From contig JAAFKA010000018.1 in assembly GCA_013299115.1 (NCBI GenBank), positions 49,594-113,593 of the forward strand: a stretch of DNA of 64,000 nucleotides, read 5' to 3'. The notes beneath the pieces are model-generated. The model did not search any database and was not told the DNA's origin. It was given only the letters and a program-made list of their open reading frames with translations. The stretch's first letter is position 1. Every line of letters begins with the position of its first letter. Source of the stretch: Cytophagales bacterium. GTDB lineage: Bacteria > Bacteroidota > Bacteroidia > Cytophagales > Thermoflexibacteraceae. Both the position numbers and the translations under genes were made by a program. Positions 18,786-27,320 of the stretch are shown here, piece by piece.

Positions 18786-20768
18786 GTGAAGGCATCGAGC
18801 AGAAGATTACTTATTCAGTTTGTGATTGTGCTGGTGGCTTTGATTTATATGACCAAGTTGTTTTTCATTCAAGTAATGGACGATGACTATAAACTAAAAG
18901 CCCAAAACAACACCGTTTTACGACAAATAGAGCAGCCCTTGAGAGGCATGATTTACGATAGAAATGGCAAACTCATCGTTGCCAACATACCTGTATTCGA
19001 CCTCGTAATAGTTCCCAAAGAATTTAAGCTAAAAGATACGGCAGCTTTTTGTCAAGATTTTGCCATGAGCAAAGAGGAATTGATAGACAAGCTAAAAAAA
19101 GCCAAAGAGTTTTCGTGGGTCAAACCTTCACTGTTTATCAAACACATTTTGCCCGAACAGTTTGCTTTGTTGCAAGACAAGGTAAACAACTATTCAGGTA
19201 TCTATGCAGAGGCAAGGGCAGTGCGTGATTATCCGCACCGCAACATGGCAAATGCTTTAGGCTATGTGAAAGAGGTGGACAAAGGCGTATTAGACAAAGA
19301 CTCTACGCAATATTACCAACAAAGAGATTTGATAGGCAAAACAGGTATAGAGTCGGTTTATGAAAAAGAACTGCGGGGCAGACGCGGCGTAAAATACTCT
19401 ATTGTAGATGTAAAAGGTTTGATTAAAGGCTCTTTCCAAAATGGCAAGTTCGATACGTTGCCCTTAGTGAGTGAGGAATTGGTATCTTCGATAGACCTCG
19501 AATTGCAACAATACGGCGAATTGCTGATGCAAAATAAAATTGGCAGCGTGGTTGCCATAGAACCCTCAACAGGTGAAATTTTAAGCCTGATTTCTTCGCC
19601 CTCTTACGACCCCAACCTGCTCACAGGCAGTGGCAAAGAAGTTTCGCAACACTATGCCGAATTAGTTGATAACGAATACAAACCTCTTTTCAGCCGACCA
19701 ACTATGGCTTTGTATCCGCCAGGGTCTATTATCAAATTGGTGCAATGCCTGATTGGATTGGAGGAAGGCGTCATAGACTCCACCGAAACAAGTATTCCTT
19801 GTGTGCAAGACGTGGTGAAATGCCACAACCACAAATCTCCGCTCAACGTAAAAGGTTCTATCCAACATTCTTGCAATCCGTTTTACTATCGGGTGTTTAA
19901 CCGAATCATCAGGCGGGGCGAATCTGAAATTAACTCCGAAGACACCAGACATGGGCTGGCAAAGTGGCGACAGCACATGGTTAGTTTTGGTTTGGGCAAC
20001 AAACTATACACAGATTTAGACAACGAAAAAGGTGGCAATATTCCCTCGGTGGAGTATTATGATAAGAGATTTAAAAACCACAAATGGCGTTTTGGTAACA
20101 TTTATTCACTCAGCATAGGGCAGGGAGAAATGGGCGTAGTGCCGTTGCAAATGGCAAATTTGGCTGCGGTGATGGCAAACAGAGGCTACTACTACACGCC
20201 GCACATCATTAAAGGTGTAGGCAAGGACAAACATTTGCACCCTCGTTTTAAAGAAAAGCACCAAACCACAGTCAAAGAAGCCCATTTTAATACAGTGGTC
20301 GATGCAATGGAAAAAGTGGTAAGTGCAGGTACGGCTCGCAAGGCTTTTATCAAAGATATTCCGATTTGTGGCAAAACAGGCACAGCCCAAAATCCTCATG
20401 GCGAAGACCATTCGGTTTTTGTAGCTTTTGCCCCAAGAGAAAACCCAAAAATTGCGATTGCGGTGTATGTAGAAAATGCAGGTTTTGGTGGTGTGTGGGC
20501 TGCCCCCATTGCAAGTTTGATGATAGAAAAATACATTCGCCGCCACATAGCAGACGACAAACGCAAGGCTATGGAAAAAGACATCATGGCTAAAAACTTT
20601 TTGGTGATGATAGAAAAAGAAAACCAAAAACAAAAATTGGAAAAAGAACGGAAAGAAAAACAAAAACAAGAAAAAGAGAAGGAAAAACAAGGCAAATCTA
20701 AGCCTGAAATAGTGCTAACGAGCAATGTAGCTACCAAAGAAACCACTTTGGTAAAAAAAGAAAAATAA
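18786..20768 (+). CDS. mrdA: Penicillin-binding protein 2, elongasome transpeptidase
   Basis: A 660-residue class B PBP. One N-terminal membrane anchor (about residues 8-27) is followed by the dimerisation block QPLRGMIYDRNGKLIVAN. The transpeptidase motifs are SIIK with catalytic S314, SCN at 362-364 and KTG at 530-532 (CGKTGTAQNPHG). Layout and the RLYDP-like DRNGK block fit PBP2 (MrdA), which cross-links peptidoglycan during elongation with RodA; rodA is not visible here. The C-terminal 55 residues are an extremely charged Lys/Glu/Gln tail, common in Bacteroidota. GTG at 18786 is the only start that keeps the anchor, and a good promoter sits just upstream. Confidence 0.92.
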   Translation: MKASSRRLLIQFVIVLVALIYMTKLFFIQVMDDDYKLKAQNNTVLRQIEQPLRGMIYDRNGKLIVANIPVFDLVIVPKEFKLKDTAAFCQDFAMSKEELIDKLKKAKEFSWVKPSLFIKHILPEQFALLQDKVNNYSGIYAEARAVRDYPHRNMANALGYVKEVDKGVLDKDSTQYYQQRDLIGKTGIESVYEKELRGRRGVKYSIVDVKGLIKGSFQNGKFDTLPLVSEELVSSIDLELQQYGELLMQNKIGSVVAIEPSTGEILSLISSPSYDPNLLTGSGKEVSQHYAELVDNEYKPLFSRPTMALYPPGSIIKLVQCLIGLEEGVIDSTETSIPCVQDVVKCHNHKSPLNVKGSIQHSCNPFYYRVFNRIIRRGESEINSEDTRHGLAKWRQHMVSFGLGNKLYTDLDNEKGGNIPSVEYYDKRFKNHKWRFGNIYSLSIGQGEMGVVPLQMANLAAVMANRGYYYTPHIIKGVGKDKHLHPRFKEKHQTTVKEAHFNTVVDAMEKVVSAGTARKAFIKDIPICGKTGTAQNPHGEDHSVFVAFAPRENPKIAIAVYVENAGFGGVWAAPIASLMIEKYIRRHIADDKRKAMEKDIMAKNFLVMIEKENQKQKLEKERKEKQKQEKEKEKQGKSKPEIVLTSNVATKETTLVKKEK

Positions 20769-20818
20769 CAAAAAAATTACGTTACATTCAAACTGTGCAA
20801 TTTGCATTAACAAAAAAA

Positions 20819-20856
20819 GAGCAAGCACCCCTTGCGGAGCCCTGCTCGGAGTTTTT
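20819..20856 (+). terminator. Terminator of mrdA
   Basis: GAGCA (20819-20823) and TGCTC (20843-20847) close a GC-rich hairpin followed by GGAGTTTTT. It starts 50 bp after the stop. Between this hairpin and the repeat array at 21033 I see only AT-rich DNA. Confidence 0.5.
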
Positions 20857-21032
20857 ACAACAAAAGATTTTTATTGTAAAATGCTGCAAAATGTGATGAA
20901 ACAAAAATAGTAACTAAAAAGTAGAAAACAAATAAAAAGCAATATTTTTTCAAAAATATTTTTTTATTGGTGTAAAATTCATAGTTTGCCAATGGACTAA
21001 AGTATAATGCTATTAAGTTAAGAAACAACTTG

Positions 21033-21441
21033 CAACCTCGAAGGGGTTGAACAATAATAGCCCTACGTGCAACGTAGGGTAAAAAGTGCAAAGATACTCT
21101 ACAACCTCGAAGGGGTTAAACAATAATAGCCCTACGTGCAACGTAGGGTAAAAAGTGCAAAGATACTCTACAACCCCGAAGGGGTTGAACAATAATAGCC
21201 CTACGTGCAACGTAGGGTAAAAAGTGCAAAGATACTCTACAACCTCGAAGGGGTTGAACAATAATAGCCCTACGTGCAACGTAGGGTAAAAAGTGCAAAG
21301 ATACTCTACAACCCCGAAGGGGTTGAACAACTACCTATTGGGTGCAAGATAGTGTTCAACCCCTTCGGGGTTGGATTAAAACCTACTTTGTTGCTCCTAC
21401 GTTGCACGTAGGGCTATTGTTGTTCAACCCTTTCAGGGTTG
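21033..21441. repeat. 69-bp tandem double-hairpin array upstream of cas9
   Basis: Four complete 69-bp units start at 21033, 21102, 21171 and 21240, with a fifth cut short at 21309-21330. Each holds two hairpins: AACCYCGAAGGGGTT and CCCTACGTGCAACGTAGGG. From 21352 to 21441 the same two motifs recur in inverted order. Units differ at only a few positions, some of which alter pairing. A related palindrome lies at 38868-38974. Open frames of 60-105 codons across the array are artefacts of the period, which is a multiple of three. Confidence 0.9.
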
Positions 21442-21471
21442 TTCGGAACTCCTTAGCCGAACAGCATTGAC

Positions 21472-21489
21472 CTAAAGTCCGTTATACAA
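21472..21489 (+). promoter_or_regulatory. 18-bp sequence shared by the cas9 and cas2 start regions
   Basis: CTAAAGTCCGTTATACAA ends 7 bp before the cas9 ATG. The identical 18 bp ends 2 bp before the cas2 ATG at 26941. It resembles half of the CTAAAGTCC hairpin family, so it may be repeat debris or a shared 5' regulatory site. Confidence 0.4.
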
Positions 21490-21496
21490 AAAAACT

Positions 21497-24400
21497 ATGA
21501 ACCCAAAAATTCCCTATTGCTTAGGCATCGACGTTGGCGTTGCCTCTGCGGGTTGGGCGTTGCGAACCCTGCAAGCCCCCTATCAAATCTTGGACTTCGG
21601 CGTGAGAATTGTGCCGATTGACACTACACAAGCCAATAGTTTTTCGAAAGGCGAGGCGGTGGAAACCGCAACTGCCCTGCGGACTGCCAAACGGACTGCC
21701 CGCCGAAACCTGCACCGCTACCGTCTGCGAAGGCACAAACTGAGTAAAGCCCTAACTGCTTTGGGTATGTTGCCTGATGCTCATCTGTTTGACTTGTCGG
21801 CAGAGGAAAAAACACAGGGCTTAACCCTTTCTACCAAACTCTATGGGCTGCGGGACAGGGCTTTGCGTGAAAAATTGTCGCTGCAAGAAATTGGGCGGAT
21901 TCTCCTGCACCTCAACCAAAAAAGGGGTTACAAAAGCAGCCGAAAAGCACAAAATCCTGAAGAAACAGACCAGAAAAATAATAAGCAAGGTCAAGAAACG
22001 GAGGGGACAACACCCCAAAAAGGCAGGACAAGCACCAAAACCGCAGAAAAAGGTTACTTAGAAAAAATTGCGGACAGAGAAAGTGGGTTGGTGGCAAGTG
22101 GCTTGACGATTGGGCAGTTTTTTTACCAAAAGTTTTTGGAAAACCCCCTGTTTACGACCAAAAACGAAATTTATGAGAGAGAAACTTACCAAAAAGAATG
22201 TAAGGCTATTTGGGATTTTCAAAAACAGTTTTATCCCGCAGTGTTGAGTGAAAGTAACTACAAAGCAATTTGTAAGGAGATTATTTACTACCAACGCAGG
22301 CTGAAATCGCAAAAACATTTGGTAGGTTTTTGTCAATATGAACCCAAACACACCCGAACAGAAAAAGGCAAGGAAACAAAAACAGTAGAAATTGGCTACA
22401 AAACTGCCCCGCGAAGTTCGCCGCTGTTTCAGGAGTTTGTGGTTTGGCAGACGGTCAATAATTTGCGTGTGCAGACCCGAAAAGACAAAAAAGGGCAGCC
22501 CCTGACCTTAGCACAAAAGCAGTTTTTGTTTGGTAAACTCAACCGCAACGAAAAAGCTAAACTTTCGGACAAAGAATGTTTGAAACTATTGGCTGAGTTT
22601 GACAATTATTTTGCAGACAAAACACAAGGCTATTCGCTAAATTTTGAGGAGGTGCTTTGCAACGCAACCTACGCACAACTGCACAAGGTTTTGGGCGAAA
22701 ACCCTGATAATCACCACTATTTGCAGTTTGAGTTGAGCAAAACTGATGCTATCAACAAAGAAACAGGTGAGGTGTATGAGGTCATTGCACCTGTTGTTGA
22801 ACAGCAACCTTTGTATAAACTGTGGCATCTGTTGTATGCAACGGAGGAGGACAAACACCTGAAAGAAAGATTAGACGACAACAACGGATTTTTTAGGTTT
22901 GAGAAGGAAACCATTGCAAAACTTTGCAAAATAGACTTTACCAAAGGTGGTTTTGCCAATGTGAGTGCAAAGGCGGTGAGAAAACTTTTGCCCCAGATGG
23001 AAAAAGGCTTGTCGGTAGAGGCTGCTTGCCAAACAGTGGGCTACAAATATTCGGACAGCGAAACCAAAGAGGAAAGCATAGCAAGGGAATTGCTAACAAA
23101 ATTAGAGGTTTTGCCAAAAGGAGAATTGCGAAATCCTGTGGTCGAAAAAATTATCAACCAAATTATTTTGTTGGTAAACGAAATCATAGCCAAACATGGC
23201 AATCCTGCTGAAATTCGCATAGAATTGGCTCGTGAACTGCGTATGAATGTGAAAAAACGCAAGAAAATGACCGAAAATATTAAGCAAAGAACCAAAGAAA
23301 GGCAGAAAACCGAAGCCGAACTCAGAAAATTGATAGACGAAGGCAAGGTAAAACTCAAAGAAGGCAGAGATAAAATTTCGTTGGGAGATTTGACTAAATA
23401 TGAGTTGTGGAAAGAGCAAGGCGGTTTTTCGCCCTACACAGGCAAGGCTATTCCGATTGGTTTGCTGTTTGATACGCAGTTTTATGACAAAGACCATGTT
23501 TTTCCGAAAACAAGGTTTTATGACGACTCTACTACCAATTTGGTGATAGTGGAGAGGGCAGACAACCAAACCAAGAGCAACAAGCATAGTTCGGCAGCTT
23601 TGTATATGCAAAGCAAGGGTGAGGTGGCTTACAAGGAGTTTGAGAAATTTGTAAACGACTGCAAAGGTTTTTCGAGGGCAAAAAAGGCAAGGCTTTTGGC
23701 TACCGAAATCCCCGATAATTTTATCAACCGCCAATTAGCCGATACTCGATATGTGGGCAAAAAGTTGAGAGAAATTTTGCGGGCTGTTAGTCCCCAAGTT
23801 ACCAGCACCACAGGCAGCGTAACGGCGTGGTTGCGTGAGCAGTGGGAACTGGATGCGGTGTATTTGAAAGACGAAAAAGGCAAAACAAAACTCGACCAGC
23901 GGGGGCAAGGTATCAAACTAAAAGAGGCTTTGCTGAAAGAAATGCGGTTTGAGCAGTATCCGCACCTGCAAAAAGAAGATGAGGAATTGCAAGCCAAAAT
24001 AGAGCAAAGCACAGGCACAGACAAGGACATAGAAAAATATAGGGCTACGCAACGCAAAAACCGCGAAGACCACCGCCACCATTTGCTCGATGCCATAGTG
24101 ATTGCTTTTACAGAACAAAAACATATCTTGCACCTCAACAACCTCAACGCTGCCTACGAAGACTCCACGAAGGCGAAGGAAGGCAAGCACTACCTCTATG
24201 CCGAACCGCCGATGCCCAATTTTAGGGAAGTGGTGAAGGAAGCACTGGCAAGTACGCTGGTGTCGTACAGGGGAACTAAAAAAGTGGCGGGCTGGAAAGT
24301 AAACCCTAAAACTGAAAAAAGGGAGATTGCACCGAGAAACTATCTGCACAAAGAAACCTTATATGGGAGTGTAATGCGGTATAAAACGGTGCCTTTGGAC

Positions 24401-25399
24401 AAAAAATTGCTGGCTGATGACGAGCAAATTAACAGCATGGTGGACACCGAACTGCAAACTATGTTGCAAAAACTCAAAAAGCAGTATGGGCAGGAAATAG
24501 GGGCTTTGGAAAAATACCTGAAAAAGAACCCTCCGCTGCACCAAGGAAAACCTGTTGCAAAGGTTACGCTGTTGGTGCGTGAAATTACAGCAAAATATGA
24601 CTTAGCAAGCATTTCAGCAAAGGATATTCAGTATGTAGTGGACAAGGAAGTGGGCAGGGCAATAGCAGCAAGGCTGAAAAGGCACGCCGAAATAGACAAG
24701 GAAGTTGAGGCGTTGGACAACAAGGGGAAAAAAATAGAGGACGCAACGGCAAAAACTCCTGAAATAGAGGCAAAAATCAAGAATTTGAAAGATGAAAAAT
24801 TGTTGCCTTTATTCCTCAAAAATGGAATGGAAGTAAAAACGGTGAAGGTGTTTACGAAGAACGACAACTCTGTGACGCCGCTGTACGACAAGCCTACTAC
24901 GCCTTATGTGCAGCAACGAAACAACCACCACATAGCCCTCTACAAAGACCAAAAAGGCAAAATACAGAAATGTGTGGTTACGTTTTGGGAGGCTGTGATT
25001 CGCAAAAAAGTAGGGTTGCCTGTGGTGATAAAAGATGCCCAAGCTGCCCACCAGTTCATTGCCGAACAAAAAATAACGGACAGGTTTATTGTGGGCAAAG
25101 AGGCACACCTGCCCGAAAAAGATTGGAAATTTGTGGAGGCTATTGTAGGTGATGAAATGTTCATTGTGGATTTGCCTTTAGCAGACCTGCAAAAAACTAT
25201 GCAAGAAAACAACTACAAAGTGCTGAGTAAGCACTTGTATAGGGTTCAAAAAGTGCAAAGTGGTGAGTACGTCTTTAGACATCATTTAGAAGCTAATTTG
25301 GACAATGACGAGGCTGTAATTACACTTACAAAATCTTCTTACCAAAGGGCTATCAAAGTAAAAATTAGTCGATTGGGCAAAATTTCCTTAGCCGAATAG
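21497..25399 (+). CDS. cas9: CRISPR-associated endonuclease Cas9, type II-C
   Basis: The 1300-residue RNA-guided nuclease appears complete. RuvC-I is GIDVGVASAGWA with D12, followed by an Arg-rich bridge helix (RTAKRTARRNLHRYRLRRHK). RuvC-II is IRIELAREL with E576. The HNH nuclease is at about 645-700 (FYDKDHVFPKTRFY with H667, then N681 and N690). RuvC-III is HRHHLLDAIVIAF with H862 and D865. All catalytic positions of both nuclease domains are present, so double-strand cutting should be possible. Size and the absence of csn2 or cas4 nearby place it in subtype II-C, in the large-Cas9 branch common in Bacteroidota. cas1 and cas2 lie downstream, separated by an antisense gene. The Lys-rich segment near residues 150-190 is low complexity. 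Confidence 0.97.
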   Translation: MNPKIPYCLGIDVGVASAGWALRTLQAPYQILDFGVRIVPIDTTQANSFSKGEAVETATALRTAKRTARRNLHRYRLRRHKLSKALTALGMLPDAHLFDLSAEEKTQGLTLSTKLYGLRDRALREKLSLQEIGRILLHLNQKRGYKSSRKAQNPEETDQKNNKQGQETEGTTPQKGRTSTKTAEKGYLEKIADRESGLVASGLTIGQFFYQKFLENPLFTTKNEIYERETYQKECKAIWDFQKQFYPAVLSESNYKAICKEIIYYQRRLKSQKHLVGFCQYEPKHTRTEKGKETKTVEIGYKTAPRSSPLFQEFVVWQTVNNLRVQTRKDKKGQPLTLAQKQFLFGKLNRNEKAKLSDKECLKLLAEFDNYFADKTQGYSLNFEEVLCNATYAQLHKVLGENPDNHHYLQFELSKTDAINKETGEVYEVIAPVVEQQPLYKLWHLLYATEEDKHLKERLDDNNGFFRFEKETIAKLCKIDFTKGGFANVSAKAVRKLLPQMEKGLSVEAACQTVGYKYSDSETKEESIARELLTKLEVLPKGELRNPVVEKIINQIILLVNEIIAKHGNPAEIRIELARELRMNVKKRKKMTENIKQRTKERQKTEAELRKLIDEGKVKLKEGRDKISLGDLTKYELWKEQGGFSPYTGKAIPIGLLFDTQFYDKDHVFPKTRFYDDSTTNLVIVERADNQTKSNKHSSAALYMQSKGEVAYKEFEKFVNDCKGFSRAKKARLLATEIPDNFINRQLADTRYVGKKLREILRAVSPQVTSTTGSVTAWLREQWELDAVYLKDEKGKTKLDQRGQGIKLKEALLKEMRFEQYPHLQKEDEELQAKIEQSTGTDKDIEKYRATQRKNREDHRHHLLDAIVIAFTEQKHILHLNNLNAAYEDSTKAKEGKHYLYAEPPMPNFREVVKEALASTLVSYRGTKKVAGWKVNPKTEKREIAPRNYLHKETLYGSVMRYKTVPLDKKLLADDEQINSMVDTELQTMLQKLKKQYGQEIGALEKYLKKNPPLHQGKPVAKVTLLVREITAKYDLASISAKDIQYVVDKEVGRAIAARLKRHAEIDKEVEALDNKGKKIEDATAKTPEIEAKIKNLKDEKLLPLFLKNGMEVKTVKVFTKNDNSVTPLYDKPTTPYVQQRNNHHIALYKDQKGKIQKCVVTFWEAVIRKKVGLPVVIKDAQAAHQFIAEQKITDRFIVGKEAHLPEKDWKFVEAIVGDEMFIVDLPLADLQKTMQENNYKVLSKHLYRVQKVQSGEYVFRHHLEANLDNDEAVITLTKSSYQRAIKVKISRLGKISLAE

Positions 25400-25405
25400 A
25401 CCTAT

Positions 25406-25438
25406 AAACCTTCAAGGTTTCTAAAACCTTGAAGGTTT
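25406..25438. terminator. Hairpin after cas9
   Basis: AAACCTTCAAGGTTT (25406-25420) and AAACCTTGAAGGTTT (25424-25438) are each palindromic and complementary to one another, 7 bp past the cas9 stop and 13 bp past the stop of the convergent nuclease-like gene. It can serve both. Similar AACCTT..AAGGTT hairpins end other genes here (34779, 56944). Confidence 0.55.
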
Positions 25439-25451
25439 GTATAAACTTTAC

Positions 25452-26063
25452 TTATTTTTTGGGTTCAATATATAAATTGATGATGTAATGCCATACGCCT
25501 AATATTTCTTTGAGGTCAGTATAAATTTTGTTGTCAATACGAAAAACATTGTTTTCAAAACACATAAATTGCCATTCTATTCCATCAGTTGCACAGCCGT
25601 AGAGCATCTGAATATTTTTCCCTTCCATTTCATTAAATAGTTTTGCTGCATAGAGTTGAGCTGCACATTGCCCTCTACCATACTCCATATCCTCATCTTT
25701 TGCCTCTACTATAGAAATAATTGGTAATTCAAGATAAGGACTGCGAGGCACAAGAGTAAAGAAAAAATCACATTCGCCCGATAAATTTTCAAGGGCATTG
25801 ACCTCTAAATCCTCACCAGAGAATAGAGTCAATTCGTTTCGATAAAACTTAGCTATTTCTAATAAAATTGGGGAAACAATACGTTCAGACTTTACTTTTT
25901 CATTAATCAAAGGAACATATTTTGCCATTTGTAGAGTTTCTTTCAGCCAACTGCTTGCCTCTACTGGTGCAATAAACACTTCTTCAAATAATTCTACTTC
26001 TTTGGCTGATAGTCCAAACTGCTTGGTAACTTGTTTTATTTTTTTAAAATGACTATATCCCAT
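25452..26063 (-). CDS. PD-(D/E)XK-like protein of unknown function inside the cas locus
   Basis: A 203-residue protein starting MGYSHFKKIKQVTKQFGLS. The core SGECDFFFTLVPR, then IISIVEAKDEDMEYGRGQCAAQ, gives the order Asp, E-A-K and a downstream Gln, as in many PD-(D/E)XK restriction-like folds. That fold assignment is from motif pattern only. The longer frame from 26138 is rejected because a TATCTTTG -7 element lies inside it at 26085-26092. The gene is antisense to its neighbours, between cas9 and cas1, where type II-C loci normally have nothing. It may be a passenger, a defence gene or a domesticated accessory nuclease. It is not a known Cas protein. Confidence 0.6.
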   Translation of the reverse strand: MGYSHFKKIKQVTKQFGLSAKEVELFEEVFIAPVEASSWLKETLQMAKYVPLINEKVKSERIVSPILLEIAKFYRNELTLFSGEDLEVNALENLSGECDFFFTLVPRSPYLELPIISIVEAKDEDMEYGRGQCAAQLYAAKLFNEMEGKNIQMLYGCATDGIEWQFMCFENNVFRIDNKIYTDLKEILGVWHYIINLYIEPKK

Positions 26064-26084
26064 AATTTTTGTTTTTAAGCACCA

Positions 26085-26092
26085 CAAAGATA
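26085..26092 (-). promoter_or_regulatory. -7 element of the nuclease-like gene
   Basis: On the minus strand TATCTTTG matches TAnnTTTG, 21 bp upstream of the ATG at 26063. No clear TTTG -33 partner is seen. Its place inside the longest open frame supports the downstream start. Confidence 0.45.
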
Positions 26093-26178
26093 CAAAAAAA
26101 ATTAACATTTTAAAATTTTTGTTTTTTATGAATAGCATATTTTTTGCTCGATAAAAAATAAACTATTCCCTCAAAAAA

Positions 26179-26841
26179 ATGCTGAAAAGAACCCTTTATT
26201 TTGGCAATCCTGCCCAACTGTCTAAGAAAAATGAGCAATTAGTGGTGGTTTTGCCCACCAATGCAGGCGAAACCGCAAAACCCGTAACCATACCCATAGA
26301 AGATATTGGGTTGGTGGTCTTAGACAATGCCCAGATTCAACTTTCGCAAGCCTTGATGGCTGCTTTGCTTGCCAACAATGTAGCCCTTATCACCTGCGAC
26401 GAGCAGCACCTGCCCACAGGACTGCTGCTAAACCTCAACGGACACAGCCACCAGACGCTGCACTTTCGCAACCAAATAGCTGCCTCCGATACACTGAAAA
26501 AGCAACTTTGGCAACAGACCATTAAAGCAAAAATTAGCAATCAGGCAAATCTTTTCAGAGAACTGCAACTGCCCCATGCCCCACTACAAAAATTAGCCGA
26601 AGGCGTAAAAACTGGCGACTCCACCAACAACGAGGCACAGGCTGCTGCCTATTATTGGAAAAATCTGTTTTCGGCAATTCCAATTATCCAAAATTTTAGG
26701 AGAGAAAGAGAAGGCGAAAGCCCAAACAATTTGCTGAACTATGGCTATGCCATCTTGCGGGCAACCGTGGCACGTGCCTTAGTGGGTTCGGGGCTGCTGC
26801 CTACGTTGGGTATTTTTCACCGCAACCAATCTTTGAAATAG
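26179..26841 (+). pseudogene. cas1: cas1, truncated at the 3' end
   Basis: The 220-residue product is clearly type II Cas1 (MLKRTLYFGNPAQLSKKNEQL, NNEAQAAAYYWKNLF, NYGYAILRATVARALVGSGL, PTLGIFHRNQ) but stops at HRNQSLK, where relatives continue for roughly 70-80 residues. Of the three metal-binding residues of the integrase, E152 (NNEAQ) and H214 (GIFH) are present. The acidic residue in the following NAF.LADD-type segment is gone, and no remnant is found in any frame before cas2. Five bases after the TAG begins a 69-bp perfect palindrome, which suggests that an insertion or repeat-mediated deletion removed the end. Spacer integration should be abolished unless another Cas1 supplies it. Confidence 0.85.
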
Positions 26842-26846
26842 GAGAG

Positions 26847-26915
26847 TTTTGAAAAGATATTCGTAAAGATGACATCTTTTGAAAAGATGTCATCTTTACG
26901 AATATCTTTTCAAAA
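26847..26915. repeat. 69-bp perfect palindrome, GATGACATC family, at the cas1 breakpoint
   Basis: TTTTGAAAAGATATTCGTAA from 26847 continues through AAGATGACATCTTTT to a centre at G26881, and the right arm mirrors it to 26915 without a mismatch. It shares its core with 16442, 28161, 33148, 41349 and 55203 but has its own outer arms. Confidence 0.85.
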
Positions 26916-26920
26916 ACGGG

Positions 26921-26938
26921 CTAAAGTCCGTTATACAA
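26921..26938 (+). promoter_or_regulatory. 18-bp sequence shared with the cas9 start region
   Basis: CTAAAGTCCGTTATACAA, identical to 21472-21489, ends 2 bp before the preferred cas2 ATG. At that distance it would lie in the ribosome-binding region. Confidence 0.4.
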
Positions 26939-26940
26939 CC

Positions 26941-27279
26941 ATGCTTGCCGATAGACTAAGCCAATATAGAATCATGTGGGTACTTGTATTTTATGACCTG
27001 CCCACCGAAACCAAAAAGCAACGGAAGGCTGCTGCCGAGTTTCGGAAACTAATGCTCAAAGATGGATTCTCCATGTTTCAGTTCTCTATGTATATACGCC
27101 CCTGTGCCAGCAGAGAAAGTGCGGAGGTACACACCAAGAGGGTAAAAAAATGGTTGCCCGCCGAGGGGCATATAGTCATAGCCAGCATTACAGACAAACA
27201 GTTTGGCATGATGGAAATATTTTATGGCAGAGAACCCCAAGCAAAACCCGACGAACCCAGCCAACTAACCCTATTCTGA
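26941..27279 (+). CDS. cas2: CRISPR-associated protein Cas2
   Basis: A 112-residue type II Cas2. It has the ferredoxin-like opening MWVLVFYDLPTETKKQRKAA with the conserved Asp of the beta-1 strand, then FRKLMLKDGFSMFQFSMYIR and SITDKQFGMMEIFYG. The ATG at 26941 gives the MLADRLSQYRIMWV start usual in this subtype. An in-frame ATG at 26869 would begin inside the palindrome and is rejected. Cas2 bridges two Cas1 dimers in the spacer integration complex; with cas1 truncated it has no local partner. The stop is followed by a REP-like hairpin and then the guide-RNA region on the opposite strand. Confidence 0.93.
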   Translation: MLADRLSQYRIMWVLVFYDLPTETKKQRKAAAEFRKLMLKDGFSMFQFSMYIRPCASRESAEVHTKRVKKWLPAEGHIVIASITDKQFGMMEIFYGREPQAKPDEPSQLTLF

Positions 27280-27284
27280 AAAGG

Positions 27285-27306
27285 TAGCATAGGCTTTAGC
27301 CTGTGT
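27285..27306. repeat. REP-like hairpin, GGCTTTAGCC variant
   Basis: TAGCATAGGCTTTAGCCTGTGT resembles the CATACGCTTTAGCGTGTG family at 49375, 59035 and 62679, but both sides of the stem are changed together (CG..CG to GG..CC), which keeps it self-complementary. It begins 6 bp after the cas2 stop. Confidence 0.5.
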
Positions 27307-27320
27307 AAAATTAGGATTCA

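Noticed and set aside
20790..20856. GCAATTTGCA near the mrdA terminator as an anti-repeat
   Set aside because: Ten pairs with a wobble but no upper stem. The hairpin is better explained as the mrdA terminator.
21013..21330. 105-codon minus-strand frame with a repeated peptide
   Set aside because: It is produced by the 69-bp repeat, whose length is a multiple of three; it has no start signals and the sequence is hairpin DNA.
26869..26940. Upstream ATG for cas2
   Set aside because: It starts inside the palindrome and adds residues unlike any Cas2; the ATG at 26941 gives the normal N-terminus.
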